Notes: generated by a model from the sequence alone, not told the origin. A DNA stretch of 64,000 bases from Falsiroseomonas ponticola (GCF_016805305.1 NZ_JAERQN010000001.1:1116001-1180000); one strand, 5' to 3'; positions 25,432 through 35,064 are shown, counted from the stretch's first letter. Translations and numbers: made by a program.

Positions 25432-26102
25432 GCAACCCGGCGAAGCTGCCCATCTTCGAGCATGACGGGGAGCCCATTCCGGGCCTCCCGGCCGTGCTGC
25501 CGGAAGGGGAGGTGATCCTCTGGCAGGGTGCCCCCCGCTGGGGTGGCATCGCCCGCCGCGCGCTCCATCTCCGCGGCCTCGCGCTCTACTTCGCCCTCAT
25601 CGGCGTGCTGCGCGGCACGGCGATGGCGGCGGAGGGCGCCTCCACGCTGGATGCCACGCTGGGTGGCCTGCTGATGCTGGTGGTCGGCGCCGTGCCGATC
25701 GGCCTGCTGGCGGGCTTCGCGGTGCTGGCCGCCAGGACCACGCTCTACACCATCACCAACCGCCGCGTGGTGATGCGCGTCGGCGTGGCGCTGCCCATGA
25801 CCATCAGCCTGCCCTTCGCCCTGATGCAGAGCGCGGGCGTGATGAAGCATGCGGATGGCACGGGCGACATCAGCATGGCGCTCGCCGCGCCGCACCGCGT
25901 CGCCTGGATCGCGATCTGGCCGCACACGAAAAGCTTCCGTGTGGCGCGGCCGGAGCCCACACTGCGCGCACTGGCCGATGCGGACCAGGCCGCGCAGATC
26001 CTCGCCCGGGCGCTTGCCGCCCATGCGGCGATGCCGGTCCCCGCGATGGCGGCGGACAGCAACCGCCAGGCCGCGCGCCCCGGCGCCGCGGCCCTGGCCT
26101 GA
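25428..26102 (+). CDS. puhB: photosynthetic complex assembly protein PuhB
   Basis: PuhB helps assemble the reaction centre. The 224-residue protein has a short soluble start ('LPEGEVILWQGAPRWGGIA'), hydrophobic helices at about 45-65 and 80-105, then a PH-like domain ('TTLYTITNRRVVMRVGVALP'). Start overlaps the puhA stop. Position and length fit the family. Confidence 0.93.
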   Translation: MSNPAKLPIFEHDGEPIPGLPAVLPEGEVILWQGAPRWGGIARRALHLRGLALYFALIGVLRGTAMAAEGASTLDATLGGLLMLVVGAVPIGLLAGFAVLAARTTLYTITNRRVVMRVGVALPMTISLPFALMQSAGVMKHADGTGDISMALAAPHRVAWIAIWPHTKSFRVARPEPTLRALADADQAAQILARALAAHAAMPVPAMAADSNRQAARPGAAALA

Positions 26103-26119
26103 GAAGGGGAGGGAGGACC

Positions 26120-26569
26120 ATGGCGCAGGCGATCCGGCATCCGCTCTCCGGCAAGGGCCCGCTCCTTGCCGCCGCGCTGCTCATCGCGGCGACGCTTGCG
26201 CTGACCACGGCGCCGCCGCCCGGCGGTGGCGTGCAGTACCAGGGCGAGGTTTCCGCGCAGCGGGAGCTGCTCTTCGCCGATCGCGCCGATGGCGGCGTCA
26301 CCGTCACCGATGCGCGGACCGGCCAGGCGATCGGCGAACTCGCCCCGGGCGAGGATGGCTTCATCCGCGGCGCGCTGCGCGGCCTGGTGCGCGAACGCCG
26401 CATCGGCGGCCTGGGGCCGGAGGCACCCTTCCGCCTCACCGGCTGGTCGGATGGAAGACTGACGCTGGAGGATCCCGCAACCGGCACGCGGCTCGACCTT
26501 GCCGCCTACGGCGCCACCAACGCCGAAGCCTTCGCACGCTTCCTGTCAACCAAGGAGAACCAGAGATGA
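26120..26569 (+). CDS. puhC: photosynthetic complex assembly protein PuhC
   Basis: A 149-residue protein with one N-terminal membrane anchor (about 14-32) and a soluble, probably periplasmic domain ('[20 protein letters not shown]'). This matches PuhC, needed for full RC-LH1 levels in Rhodobacter. It lies 17 bp after puhB and overlaps the next gene by ATGA. Confidence 0.9.
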   Translation: MAQAIRHPLSGKGPLLAAALLIAATLALTTAPPPGGGVQYQGEVSAQRELLFADRADGGVTVTDARTGQAIGELAPGEDGFIRGALRGLVRERRIGGLGPEAPFRLTGWSDGRLTLEDPATGTRLDLAAYGATNAEAFARFLSTKENQR

Positions 26570-26886
26570 ACGGCCACTGGGGAGTGGGCCGGGCGATCTT
26601 CGGTGGGAACGAAACCCTCGAAGTGCCCTGTTCAGTGGATATCGAACGCACCGCCGACAGCTTCCACGCCTATGCGGTGCCGGAGGACGTGTTCCTCAAG
26701 CCCGGCGACCAGGTGATCGTGCACGGCACGACCGGCCGCGTGGAGTTCGGCGAACGCTACACCTTCGAGACCAGCGCGACCGTCATCCGCGCCAACGCCT
26801 TCCAGCGCTTCTGGACGCAATGGGTCGCGATCTTCGAACTGACGGAGCTCTACCATTGCGGCTTCGAGCCGAAGGAGGTGGCGTGA
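26566..26886 (+). CDS. conserved small protein between puhC and acsF
   Basis: A 106-residue soluble protein with no signal or membrane segment. It has a beta-rich look ('[20 protein letters not shown]') and ends '[16 protein letters not shown]'. The start overlaps puhC (ATGA) and the stop overlaps the acsF start (TGATG), so its translation is coupled on both sides. Small unnamed genes are known at this place in other photosynthesis clusters. An accessory role for the AcsF cyclase is plausible from the coupling but is inference. Confidence 0.8.
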   Translation: MNGHWGVGRAIFGGNETLEVPCSVDIERTADSFHAYAVPEDVFLKPGDQVIVHGTTGRVEFGERYTFETSATVIRANAFQRFWTQWVAIFELTELYHCGFEPKEVA

Positions 26887-27992
26887 TGGACTCGCTTCCC
26901 CCGAACAACATGACCCCCGGCGGCATGACGCCCGGCGGAAGGCCGGATGCCGATGGCGTCGCGACGCGGATGGCGCTGACGGAGACGGTGCTCTCGCCGC
27001 GCTTCTACACCACCGATTTCGACGCGATGGACAACATCAGCATCGAGCCCGTGCGCAAGCAGTGGGACGAGATGATGGCCGAGTTCCACGCCGACCCGAA
27101 TCGCGGCCACTTCACCCGCACCGCGGAGTTCGACGAATTCGACCTGAGCGCGCTGCCGGAGCCGCTGCAGAAGGAGCTGCTGGAATTCCTGGTCAGCTCC
27201 GTGACGGCGGAATTCTCGGGCTGCGTGCTCTATGCCGAGATCAAGAAGCGCGTCACGAATCCCGACATGAAGGACATCTTCAGCGTGATGGCGCGGGATG
27301 AGAGCCGGCATGCCGGCTTCATCAACGACGCGCTGAAGGACCTCGGCGTCGGCGTCGATCTCGGCTTCCTGACCAAGGCGAAGAAGTACCACTACTTCCA
27401 GCCGAAGTTCATCTTCTACGCCACCTACCTCAGCGAGAAGATCGGCTACGCCCGCTACATCACCATCTTCCGCCAGTTCGAACGGCATCCGGAGCTGCGC
27501 TTCCACCCGATCTTCAAGTGGTTCGAGAACTGGTGCAACGACGAGTTCCGGCACGGCGAGGCCTTCGCCCTGCTGATGCGCGCCAACCCGCACCTTCTTC
27601 ATGGTTTCAACACCTATTGGGTGCGATTCTTCCAGCTCGCGGTCTTCGCCACCATGTATGTGCGCGACCATGCGCGGCCGGAATTCCACAAGGCGCTCGG
27701 CATGACGCCGACGGAGTACGACATGCGGGTCTTCCGCATCACGGAGGAGATCTGCCGCCAGGTCTTCCCCGCCACGCTGGACATCGACAACCCGTCCTTC
27801 CTGCGCGGGCTGGAGCGGCTGCGGAAGATCTCCGACGCGCTGGGTGAGGCGAAGCGCCAGGGCGGCGTGATGGGCCGCGTCAAGCGCATCGGCCTCTCGG
27901 CCGCGGCGGCGGCCAGCTTCGCGCGGCTCTACTTCCTGAAGCCCCGTCGCCACGCCCTGCCGGACGATGCCCGGCTGGCGCCGGCCTGGTAG
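26886..27992 (+). CDS. acsF: aerobic Mg-protoporphyrin IX monomethyl ester cyclase
   Basis: AcsF is the O2-dependent diiron enzyme that closes ring E to give protochlorophyllide-type pigment. The 368-residue protein has the iron-ligand motifs: Glu in '[11 protein letters not shown]', '[10 protein letters not shown]' (E-x-x-H) and '[12 protein letters not shown]' (second E-x-x-H). The start at 26886 overlaps the upstream stop. The O2-independent counterpart bchE is present at 35065, so the organism can run this step under both oxygen regimes. Confidence 0.97.
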   Translation: MDSLPPNNMTPGGMTPGGRPDADGVATRMALTETVLSPRFYTTDFDAMDNISIEPVRKQWDEMMAEFHADPNRGHFTRTAEFDEFDLSALPEPLQKELLEFLVSSVTAEFSGCVLYAEIKKRVTNPDMKDIFSVMARDESRHAGFINDALKDLGVGVDLGFLTKAKKYHYFQPKFIFYATYLSEKIGYARYITIFRQFERHPELRFHPIFKWFENWCNDEFRHGEAFALLMRANPHLLHGFNTYWVRFFQLAVFATMYVRDHARPEFHKALGMTPTEYDMRVFRITEEICRQVFPATLDIDNPSFLRGLERLRKISDALGEAKRQGGVMGRVKRIGLSAAAAASFARLYFLKPRRHALPDDARLAPAW

Positions 27993-28007
27993 GCGGGGCC
28001 GCATTCC

Positions 28008-28811
28008 ATGGCCGAGCATGGCCTGCCCGCGCTGTTCACCCTGTTCCTCTGGTGGTTCAGCACGGGCGTGATCCTCTACCTCGATGGCCTCCGGCAGGAG
28101 ACCTTCCGGTGGACGATGCTCGGCGCCTCCACCCTGGCGCTGGCGGGCCTCGCCGGCCTGCACGCCACGGCCTGGGACACGACGACGCAGGGGGCCTACA
28201 TCGCCTTCGTCTGCGGCGTGCTGGTCTGGGGCTGGATCGAGACGGCCTTCCTGACCGGCATGGTCACCGGCCCGTCCCGCCGCGCCTGCCCGCCCGGCGC
28301 CACCGGCTGGGTCCGGCTGCGCGCGGCGCTTGCCGCGATCCTCTGGCATGAACTGGCCATCGTGGCCGGCGCCCTGCTGATCCTGGCCGTCACCTGGGGC
28401 GGATCCAACCAGGTGGGATTCTGGACCTTCATCGCCTTCTGGGTGATGCGGCAGAGCGCCAAGCTCAACGTCTACCTCGGGGTGCGCAACCTGGCGGAGG
28501 CTTTTCTTCCCGACCATCTGCGCTATCTCGAAAGCTTCTTCCGCCGGCGGCGGATGAATGCGTTGTTCCCGGTCTCCGTCATCGCCGGCACCGCGGCCTG
28601 CGTGCTGCTGTCGATGAAGGCGGCCGCGCCGGGGGCAACGCCGCATGAGGTGGCGGGCTACTCGCTGCTCGCGAGCCTCGTCGCGCTGGGGCTGCTGGAG
28701 CACTGGTTCATGGTGCTGCCGGTGCCCGCGGATGCGCTGTGGCGCTGGGGGCTGGCCTCCCGTTCTGCCGCGCAACGGGAAGGGCGCCCCGCGCCCGCGC
28801 CCGTGGCTTGA
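28008..28811 (+). CDS. puhE: PuhE (DUF3623) photosynthetic complex assembly membrane protein
   Basis: A 267-residue integral membrane protein with about seven helices, beginning 'LFTLFLWWFSTGVILYLDGL'. It contains the family segment 'WVMRQSAKLNVYLGVRNLAE' near residue 145 and 'HLRYLESFFRRRRMNALFP'. PuhE modulates bacteriochlorophyll and RC levels in Rhodobacter. It follows acsF by 15 bp and precedes hemA, as in other PGCs. Confidence 0.93.
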   Translation: MAEHGLPALFTLFLWWFSTGVILYLDGLRQETFRWTMLGASTLALAGLAGLHATAWDTTTQGAYIAFVCGVLVWGWIETAFLTGMVTGPSRRACPPGATGWVRLRAALAAILWHELAIVAGALLILAVTWGGSNQVGFWTFIAFWVMRQSAKLNVYLGVRNLAEAFLPDHLRYLESFFRRRRMNALFPVSVIAGTAACVLLSMKAAAPGATPHEVAGYSLLASLVALGLLEHWFMVLPVPADALWRWGLASRSAAQREGRPAPAPVA

Positions 28812-28864
28812 TGCTGCGCAAGGCCAAGGCGGAAGGCCGTTGGCAGGCTGCGCGGAAGACTAAC

Positions 28865-28886
28865 CCGCCGGGGCGGTTCCCGGCGG
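28865..28886 (+). terminator. hairpin in the puhE-hemA gap
   Basis: CCGCCGGG (28865-28872) pairs with CCCGGCGG (28879-28886), 8 bp with a 6-nt loop, about 28 bp before hemA. There is no T-run. It might attenuate read-through from the puh operon or simply stabilise RNA. Confidence 0.35.
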
Positions 28887-28914
28887 CTGCCAGACCGGCC
28901 ATGGGGGGTCCGAG

Positions 28915-30126
28915 ATGAACTACGAGTCCTTCTTCCGCGCCCAGCTCGATGGCCTCCGGCGCGAGGGCCGGTACCGCGTCTTCGCCGATATCGAACGCCG
29001 CGCCGGCGACTACCCGAAGGCCATCCGCCACCGCAACGGCCGCACCTCGGAGGTGACGGTCTGGTGCTCCAACGACTATCTCGGCATGGGGCAGCACCCG
29101 AAGGTGCTGGCCGCGATGCATGCGGCGCTGGACCGCTACGGCGCCGGCGCCGGCGGCACGCGCAACATCTCCGGCACCAACCACGAACACGTCCTGCTGG
29201 AACGGGCGCTGGCCACGCTGCACGGGACGGAGGACGCGCTGCTGTTCAACAGCGGCTACATGTCCAACTGGGCCTCGCTCTCCACCCTCGCCTCCCGCAT
29301 GCCGGGCTGCGTGATCGTCTCCGATGAGATGAACCACGCCTCGATGATCGAGGGCATGCGCCACAGCCGCGCGCAGCGCCGCATGTTCCGCCACAACGAC
29401 GTGGCGGACCTGGAGCGCGTGCTGGCGGAACTCGACCCCGCCTGCCCGAAGCTCGTGGCGTTTGAGAGCGTCTATTCCATGGATGGCGACATCGCCCCCA
29501 TCGCCGCCATCTGCGACGTGGCCGACAAATACGGCGCCATGACCTATTGCGACGAGGTGCATGGCGTCGGCCTCTATGGCGCGCATGGCGGCGGCATCAC
29601 GGACCGCGACGGCGTCTCCCACCGCCTGACGGTCATCGAGGGCACGCTCGCGAAGGCCTTCGGCGTGATCGGCGGCTACATCGCCGGCAGCAACGCGATG
29701 TGCGATTTCGTCCGCAGCTTCGCCTCCGGTTTCATCTTCTCCACCGCGCTCCCCCCAGCCGTCGCCGCCGGCGCGCGGGCGAGCATCGAGCATCTCATGG
29801 TCTCGAATGCCGAGCGTGAGCGGCTGCACGAGCGCGCCGCAACGCTGCGGAAGCGGCTGGATGCCATCGGCGTGCCGCATCTCGACAACCCCAGCCACAT
29901 CGTCCCCGTGATGGTCGGCGATCCCGTGGTCTGCAAGTCGATCAGCGACATCCTGCTGGATGAACACGGGGTCTATGTGCAGCCCATCAACTACCCGACC
30001 GTGCCGCGCGGCACGGAAAGGCTGCGCATCACGCCCGGCCCGGTGCACAGCGACGCGGATATGGACCATCTGGTGGCCAGCCTGCACGCGGTGTGGTCGC
30101 AATTCAGCCTCAGGCGGGCCGCCTGA
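28915..30126 (+). CDS. hemA: 5-aminolevulinate synthase
   Basis: HemA condenses glycine and succinyl-CoA to 5-aminolevulinate (Shemin pathway), the first step of tetrapyrrole synthesis. The 403-residue PLP enzyme shows '[20 protein letters not shown]', '[18 protein letters not shown]', '[17 protein letters not shown]' and the PLP lysine at about residue 247 in '[15 protein letters not shown]'. Its stop overlaps bchI (TGATG). Confidence 0.98.
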   Translation: MNYESFFRAQLDGLRREGRYRVFADIERRAGDYPKAIRHRNGRTSEVTVWCSNDYLGMGQHPKVLAAMHAALDRYGAGAGGTRNISGTNHEHVLLERALATLHGTEDALLFNSGYMSNWASLSTLASRMPGCVIVSDEMNHASMIEGMRHSRAQRRMFRHNDVADLERVLAELDPACPKLVAFESVYSMDGDIAPIAAICDVADKYGAMTYCDEVHGVGLYGAHGGGITDRDGVSHRLTVIEGTLAKAFGVIGGYIAGSNAMCDFVRSFASGFIFSTALPPAVAAGARASIEHLMVSNAERERLHERAATLRKRLDAIGVPHLDNPSHIVPVMVGDPVVCKSISDILLDEHGVYVQPINYPTVPRGTERLRITPGPVHSDADMDHLVASLHAVWSQFSLRRAA

Positions 30127-31238
30127 TGGACCAGGCGCCGGGCACGCTTCCCGCGCAGGGGGCAGACACGATGGCCAGTGCCGCCACGCGGCGCCGGCGC
30201 TTCGCACCGCCGGCGCCCACGGGGAAGCCCGTCTTCCCCTTCGATGCCATCGTGGGGCAGGACGAGATGAAGCTCGCCCTGCTCATCGCCGCCGTGGACC
30301 AGTCCGTGGGCGGCGTGCTGGTCTTCGGCGATCGCGGCACGGGCAAGTCCACCGCCGTCCGGGCGCTCGCCGCCCTGCTGCCGCCGATGGAGGTCGTGGC
30401 CGGCTGCCGCTTTGGCTGCGACCCGGCGAAGCCTGCCCGCGACTGCGCCCATTGCCGCGGCCTCACCGCCCCGCCCGCGCAGACCGTGCCGGTTCCGGTG
30501 GTGGACCTGCCGCTCGGCGCCACGGAGGATCGCGTCGCCGGCGCGCTCGACATCGAGCGTGCGCTGGCCGAGGGCGTGAAGGCCTTCGAACCCGGCCTGC
30601 TCGCCCGCGCCCATCGCGGCTTCCTCTATATCGACGAGGTGAACCTGCTGGAGGACCACCTGGTGGACCTCCTGCTCGATGTCGCGGCCTCCGGCGAGAA
30701 TGTCGTGGAGCGGGAGGGCATCAGCATCCGCCACCCCGCGCGCTTCGTGCTGATCGGCTCCGGCAACCCGGAGGAGGGCGAGCTGCGCCCGCAGCTGCTG
30801 GACCGCTTCGGCCTGAGCGTCGAGGTCCGCACGCCGACCGACCTGCCGACCCGGGTCGAGGTGGTGCGCCGCCGCGATTCCTTCGAGCATGACCCCGAGG
30901 GCTTCGTCGATCGCTGGCACCGCGCCGCGCAGGCGACGCGCAAGAAGATCCTCGCCGCCCGCCGCCTGCTGCCGCGCATCACCGTGCCCGATGCAACGGT
31001 CGAGAATGCCGCGCGGCTCTGCCTCGCGCTCGGCACCGACGGTCTGCGCGGCGAGCTGACGCTGATCCGCGCGGCGCGCGCGCTGGCGGCGCTGGAGGGG
31101 GACCGGGAGGTCACCCTGGCGCATCTGCGCCGCATCGCCGCCCCGGCGCTCCGCCATCGCCTGCGCCGCAACCCGCTGGACGAGGCCGTCGCCACCACCC
31201 GTGTGGAACGCGCGCTGACCGAGGTCTTCGGCGCGTGA
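30126..31238 (+). CDS. bchI: magnesium chelatase ATPase subunit I
   Basis: The AAA+ motor of Mg-chelatase, forming hexamers with BchD. The 370-residue protein has Walker A 'GDRGTGKST' near residue 70, Walker B 'FLYIDEVNLLEDHLVDLLLD' and the sensor segment 'IGSGNPEEGELRPQLLDRFG'. Start 30126 overlaps hemA; an ATG at 30171 (MASAATRRRR) is an alternative giving the more usual N-terminus. Confidence 0.97.
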   Translation: MDQAPGTLPAQGADTMASAATRRRRFAPPAPTGKPVFPFDAIVGQDEMKLALLIAAVDQSVGGVLVFGDRGTGKSTAVRALAALLPPMEVVAGCRFGCDPAKPARDCAHCRGLTAPPAQTVPVPVVDLPLGATEDRVAGALDIERALAEGVKAFEPGLLARAHRGFLYIDEVNLLEDHLVDLLLDVAASGENVVEREGISIRHPARFVLIGSGNPEEGELRPQLLDRFGLSVEVRTPTDLPTRVEVVRRRDSFEHDPEGFVDRWHRAAQATRKKILAARRLLPRITVPDATVENAARLCLALGTDGLRGELTLIRAARALAALEGDREVTLAHLRRIAAPALRHRLRRNPLDEAVATTRVERALTEVFGA

Positions 31239-33010
31239 CGGAAGCGGCGGGCCACCCGCCGGCCGAGGATGCGGCCCGCGCCGCGCTTCTGCTGGCCGTG
31301 GATCCCGCCGGCCTCGGCGGTGCCGCGCTGCGCTGCGCGCCCGGTTTTCCGCGCGACCGCTGGCTCGGCCTGCTGCGCGTGGCGCTGCCCGAAGGCGCCC
31401 CCTTGAAGCGCCTGCCGACCGGCGTGCCGGATAGCCGCCTGCTGGGTGGCCTCGACCTGACCGCGACGCTCAGCGCCGGCCGTCCCGTGGTGGAACGCGG
31501 CGTGCTGGCCGATGCGCATGGCGGCCTGGTGCTGGCCGCGATGGCGGAGCGGATGGACAGCGCCACCGCCGCCAAGATCGCCGCCGTGCTCGATGCCGGG
31601 CAGGTCGCGGTCCAGCGCGATGGCCTCGGCATCACGCTCCCCGCGCGCATTGGCCTGGTGGCGCTGGACGAAGGCGCGTCGGAGGAGGAGCAGCCCCCGC
31701 CCGCGCTGCTGGAACGCCTGGCCTTCCGCCTCTTCCTCGATGAATTGCCGCAGCAGGCGGTGCTGCGCTGGCCAGTGCCGGACCGCGCCGCCATCGCCGC
31801 CGCCCGCGCGCGCCTGGCCCGCGTGACGGTGCCGGAGGCAACGCTGGAGGCCCTGGTTGCCGCCGCGCTGGCCTTCGGCATCGACAGCGCCCGCGCGCCC
31901 CTGCTGGCGCTCCGTGCCGCCCGCGCCGCCGCGGCGCTCGCGGGGCGTGACACGGTGGGGCCGGAGGAGGCGGGCCTTGCCGCGCGCCTCGTCTATGGCC
32001 ATCGCGCCACGCGCCTGCCGGCCGCGGAAGAAGCGCCGCCCGAGCCGCCACCCTCTGACCCGCCGCCGCACGACGAAAACAGCGCGGACCAGAAGCCGGA
32101 AGGCGGGCCGGACCCGCAAGCGCTGCAGGAGATGCTGCTGGCTGCGACCCAGGCGGCGCTCCCCGCCGGCCTGCTCGCCGCGCTCGGCGCCGATGCCCGC
32201 AACGCCGCCCGCCGCAGCGCCGGCGCGCAGGGAAGGGAAGGGCAGCGCCGCCAGTCGCGGCTGCGTGGCCGCCCCATCGGCACCCGCGCCGGCACGCTGC
32301 GGGATGGCGCGCGGCTTTCCATCGTGGAGACGCTGCGCAGCGCCGCGCCCTGGCAGCCGCTGCGCCTGCGCGAACGGGCGGGCCGCCCCGGCCCGCGCAT
32401 CCTGGTCAAGCGCGACGACATCCGCCTGATGCGCTTCCAGCAGAACACGGAGACGACGGCGATCTTCGTCGTGGACGCCTCCGGCTCCGCCGCGCTGCAT
32501 CGCCTGGCGGAGGCGAAGGGCGCGGTGGAGATGCTGCTGGCGGATTGCTATGTCCGCCGCGACCGCGTCGCGGTCGTTGCCTTCCGCGGCCAGGCGGCGG
32601 AGCTGCTGCTGCCGCCCACCAACTCCCTCGTCCGCGCCAAGCGCAGCCTGGCCGGGCTGCCCGGCGGCGGCGCGACGCCGCTGGCCCTCGGCCTCGATGC
32701 CGCCATGGCGCTGGCGGAGGAGGAGCGGCGCCGCGGCCGCACGCCGCTGGTCATCCTGCTGACGGATGGGCGGGCCAACATCTCCCGCGCCGGCACGCCG
32801 GGCCGCCCGCAGGCGGAGGCCGATGCGCTCTCCGCCGCCGTGCCCTTCCGCCTGGCGGGCCTCTCGACCCTGCTGGTGGACACGGCGCCACGCCCCGCCC
32901 CCTTCGCGAAGCAGATGGCGACCGCGATGGGCGCGAAATACCTCGCCCTGCCGGCGGCGAATTCGGAAAAACTCTCGGCCGCGGTCACCGCCACCCGCGG
33001 CGCGGCGTGA
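31235..33010 (+). CDS. bchD: magnesium chelatase subunit D
   Basis: BchD bridges the BchI ring to BchH. The 591-residue protein has a degenerate AAA+ domain (about 1-260), an acidic Pro-rich linker ('EEAPPEPPPSDPPPHDENS'), and a C-terminal von Willebrand A domain with the MIDAS motif D-A-S-G-S at about residues 414-418. The start is GTG at 31235, overlapping the bchI stop (GTGA). Confidence 0.96.
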   Translation: MTEAAGHPPAEDAARAALLLAVDPAGLGGAALRCAPGFPRDRWLGLLRVALPEGAPLKRLPTGVPDSRLLGGLDLTATLSAGRPVVERGVLADAHGGLVLAAMAERMDSATAAKIAAVLDAGQVAVQRDGLGITLPARIGLVALDEGASEEEQPPPALLERLAFRLFLDELPQQAVLRWPVPDRAAIAAARARLARVTVPEATLEALVAAALAFGIDSARAPLLALRAARAAAALAGRDTVGPEEAGLAARLVYGHRATRLPAAEEAPPEPPPSDPPPHDENSADQKPEGGPDPQALQEMLLAATQAALPAGLLAALGADARNAARRSAGAQGREGQRRQSRLRGRPIGTRAGTLRDGARLSIVETLRSAAPWQPLRLRERAGRPGPRILVKRDDIRLMRFQQNTETTAIFVVDASGSAALHRLAEAKGAVEMLLADCYVRRDRVAVVAFRGQAAELLLPPTNSLVRAKRSLAGLPGGGATPLALGLDAAMALAEEERRRGRTPLVILLTDGRANISRAGTPGRPQAEADALSAAVPFRLAGLSTLLVDTAPRPAPFAKQMATAMGAKYLALPAANSEKLSAAVTATRGAA

Positions 33011-33016
33011 CGCGCC

Positions 33017-33886
33017 ATGGCCCAGTATCCGGCATGGGATCGCGAGGGCCGCGACTGGCCCAACCGGGAGGCCAGCCGCTTCGTGCAGGCTGCCGGGCTG
33101 CGCTGGCATGTGCAGGTGATGGGGCAGGGGCCCGTGCTGCTGCTGCTGCACGGCACCGCCGCCGCCACCCATTCCTGGCGCGCGCTCATGCCGCTGCTGG
33201 CGGAGCATTTCACCGTCGTGGCGCCGGACCTGCCGGGCCACGGATTCACGCAAGCGGTGACGGGCGCGCGGCAATCGCTGCCCGGCATGGCGGCCAGTGT
33301 CGGCGCGCTGCTGCAGGTGATGCAGCAGCAGCCCGCCTTCGCCGCGGGCCATTCCGCCGGCGCCGCCATCCTGCTGCGCATGGCGCTGGACCAGCGGATC
33401 GCGCCGCAGGCGATCATCAGCCTCAACGGCGCGCTGCAGCCGCTCGGCGACCAGCACGCCGCCTTCTTCACCCGCACCGCGCGGCTGCTGGTCGGCCTGC
33501 CCTTCGTGCCGAGCCTCTTCGCCTGGCGCGCCGCCGACAAATCGGTGGCGGAGCGGCTGCTGACGGATACGGGCAGCCGGATCGACGCCCAGGGCGTCGA
33601 TTACTACGCGCGGCTCTTCCGCCATTCCGGTCACCTCGCCGCGGCGCTCGGCATGATGGCGAACTGGGACCTGGTGCCGCTGCTGCGGGACCTGCCGCGC
33701 CTCGCGCCGCGACTCGTCCTGGTGGTGGGGGCGAAGGACCGCGCCGTGCCGCCCGCCCAGGCCGATCGCGTCCGCGCCCGCCTGCCATCGGCGCGCATCG
33801 TGACGCTGCCCGGCCTCGGCCACCTGGCGCACGAGGAAGCGCCGGGCCAGGCCGCCGCGATCATCCGCGCGGAGGCCGGGCCATGA
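33017..33886 (+). CDS. bchO: alpha/beta hydrolase BchO
   Basis: A 289-residue hydrolase with the oxyanion 'LLLLHGTAAATHSWRALMP' and nucleophile elbow 'FAAGHSAGAAILLR' (G-H-S-A-G near residue 113), plus a late His in 'LPGLGHLAHEEAP'. BchO is found next to bchID in most purple bacterial PGCs; it is thought to act in Mg-chelation or Mg-porphyrin handling but its reaction is not firmly known. It lies 6 bp after bchD. Confidence 0.93.
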   Translation: MAQYPAWDREGRDWPNREASRFVQAAGLRWHVQVMGQGPVLLLLHGTAAATHSWRALMPLLAEHFTVVAPDLPGHGFTQAVTGARQSLPGMAASVGALLQVMQQQPAFAAGHSAGAAILLRMALDQRIAPQAIISLNGALQPLGDQHAAFFTRTARLLVGLPFVPSLFAWRAADKSVAERLLTDTGSRIDAQGVDYYARLFRHSGHLAAALGMMANWDLVPLLRDLPRLAPRLVLVVGAKDRAVPPAQADRVRARLPSARIVTLPGLGHLAHEEAPGQAAAIIRAEAGP

Positions 33887-33950
33887 CCCTTTCACGCTCG
33901 CATCCCATCCTTCCGCGCGCTAGCCTGCCGCCATGGCAGGGAGGTCCGAC

Positions 33951-34970
33951 ATGACGAACGCCGAGGACCTTGCCGTCTGCCATCGCCTGCTCTCCGGCGG
34001 GTCCAAATCCTTCCGCGCCGCCTCCCTGCTGCTGCCCGCGCGCATCGCCGATCCCGCCGCCGCGCTCTACGCCTTCTGCCGCGTCGCGGATGACGAGATC
34101 GATGAGGCGACGGCGACGCAGGATGCGCTGGCCGGTCTCCAGCGGCGGCTCGATGACATCTATGCCGGCCGGCCCCAGCCCCATGCGGCGGATCGCGCCT
34201 TCGCCGGCGTGGTCGCCGCCTTCGGCATCCCCCGCGTGCTGCCGGAGGCGCTGCTGGAAGGCTTCGCCTGGGATGCGGAGGGCCGGCACTACCGCGACCT
34301 CGCCGCGCTGCAGGATTATGCCGCGCGCGTCGCCGCCGCCGTCGGCGCGATGATGACGCTGCTGATGGGCGTGCGCGATCCGGTCGCCATGGCGCGGGCC
34401 TGCGACCTCGGCGTCGCGATGCAGCTCACCAACATCGCCCGCGACGTGGGGGAGGATGCGCGCAACGGCCGCCTCTACCTCCCGCTCGACTGGATGCGGC
34501 AGGAAGGCGTGAACCCCGCCGATTTCCTGGCCGATCCCGTCTTCACCCCGGCGCTCGGCCGCGTCGTGCAGCGGCTGCTCGATGCCGCGGATGCGCTCTA
34601 TGAACGGGCGGAGCAGGGCATCCCGCTGCTGCCGCGCGATTGCCGCGCGGGCATCGGCGCGGCGCGGCACGTCTATGCGGAAATCGGCCGCGCCGTCGAA
34701 CGCCAGGGTCTCGATTCCATCAGCCGCCGCGCCACCGTCTCCGGCCGCCGCAAGGCCTGGCTGCTGGCGCGCGGCATGGCGGCGCTGGCGCTGCGGCCGG
34801 CGGTGGATGCCGCGCCGCCGCTGCCGGCCACGCGCTTCCTCGTCGATGCCGTCTCCGCCACGCCGGCGCCGGCGGATCGCGCCCCGCCGCAGCGCCTGCC
34901 GGACCGCATCGCCTGGGCCGTGCAGGTCTTCGACCGGCTGGACCACGACCCCGGCCATTACGCGCGTTGA
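33951..34970 (+). CDS. crtB: phytoene synthase
   Basis: CrtB condenses two geranylgeranyl pyrophosphates to phytoene. The 339-residue protein has both Asp-rich motifs: 'FCRVADDEIDEA' near residue 45 and 'QLTNIARDVGEDARNGRLYL' near 165. The 33951 start is preferred for its GGGAGG ribosome site 6-8 nt upstream over an ATG at 33933. It is separated from the other crt genes and is placed between bchO and bchE. A C30 squalene-type synthase is a remote alternative. Confidence 0.92.
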   Translation: MTNAEDLAVCHRLLSGGSKSFRAASLLLPARIADPAAALYAFCRVADDEIDEATATQDALAGLQRRLDDIYAGRPQPHAADRAFAGVVAAFGIPRVLPEALLEGFAWDAEGRHYRDLAALQDYAARVAAAVGAMMTLLMGVRDPVAMARACDLGVAMQLTNIARDVGEDARNGRLYLPLDWMRQEGVNPADFLADPVFTPALGRVVQRLLDAADALYERAEQGIPLLPRDCRAGIGAARHVYAEIGRAVERQGLDSISRRATVSGRRKAWLLARGMAALALRPAVDAAPPLPATRFLVDAVSATPAPADRAPPQRLPDRIAWAVQVFDRLDHDPGHYAR

Positions 34971-34980
34971 CGCTTCCGCC

Positions 34981-35006
34981 TGTGGCGTTGGGTTGACACA
35001 CATCAA
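34981..35006 (+). promoter_or_regulatory. overlapping PpsR-type and FNR/FixK-type boxes before bchE
   Basis: TGTGGCGTTGGGTTGACA (34981-34998) is a full TGT-N12-ACA match. TTGACACACATCAA (34993-35006) fits the FNR/FixK core TTGA-N6-TCAA exactly. The two share TTGACA, which could also serve as a -35 element. They end 58 bp before the bchE ATG. The arrangement suggests repression by PpsR with O2 and activation by an FNR-family protein without O2; binding is inferred. Confidence 0.65.
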
Positions 35007-35017
35007 GGCCTGATCGC

Positions 35018-35032
35018 CTGGCGCTGCGCCAG
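35018..35032. promoter_or_regulatory. 15-bp palindrome before bchE
   Basis: CTGGCGC and GCGCCAG flank a single T (35018-35032). The palindrome lies about where transcription of bchE might start, 12 bp after the FNR-type box. It may be an operator for another regulator or a short 5' stem; no known match is claimed. Confidence 0.3.
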
Positions 35033-35064
35033 ACTTCCCCGCCGGCCAACGGAGGGAAGCGTCG

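Noticed and set aside
30626..33895. A 1089-residue open frame antisense to bchI, bchD and bchO
   Set aside because: Composition is Arg/Gly-rich with no motifs; the plus-strand genes are certain.
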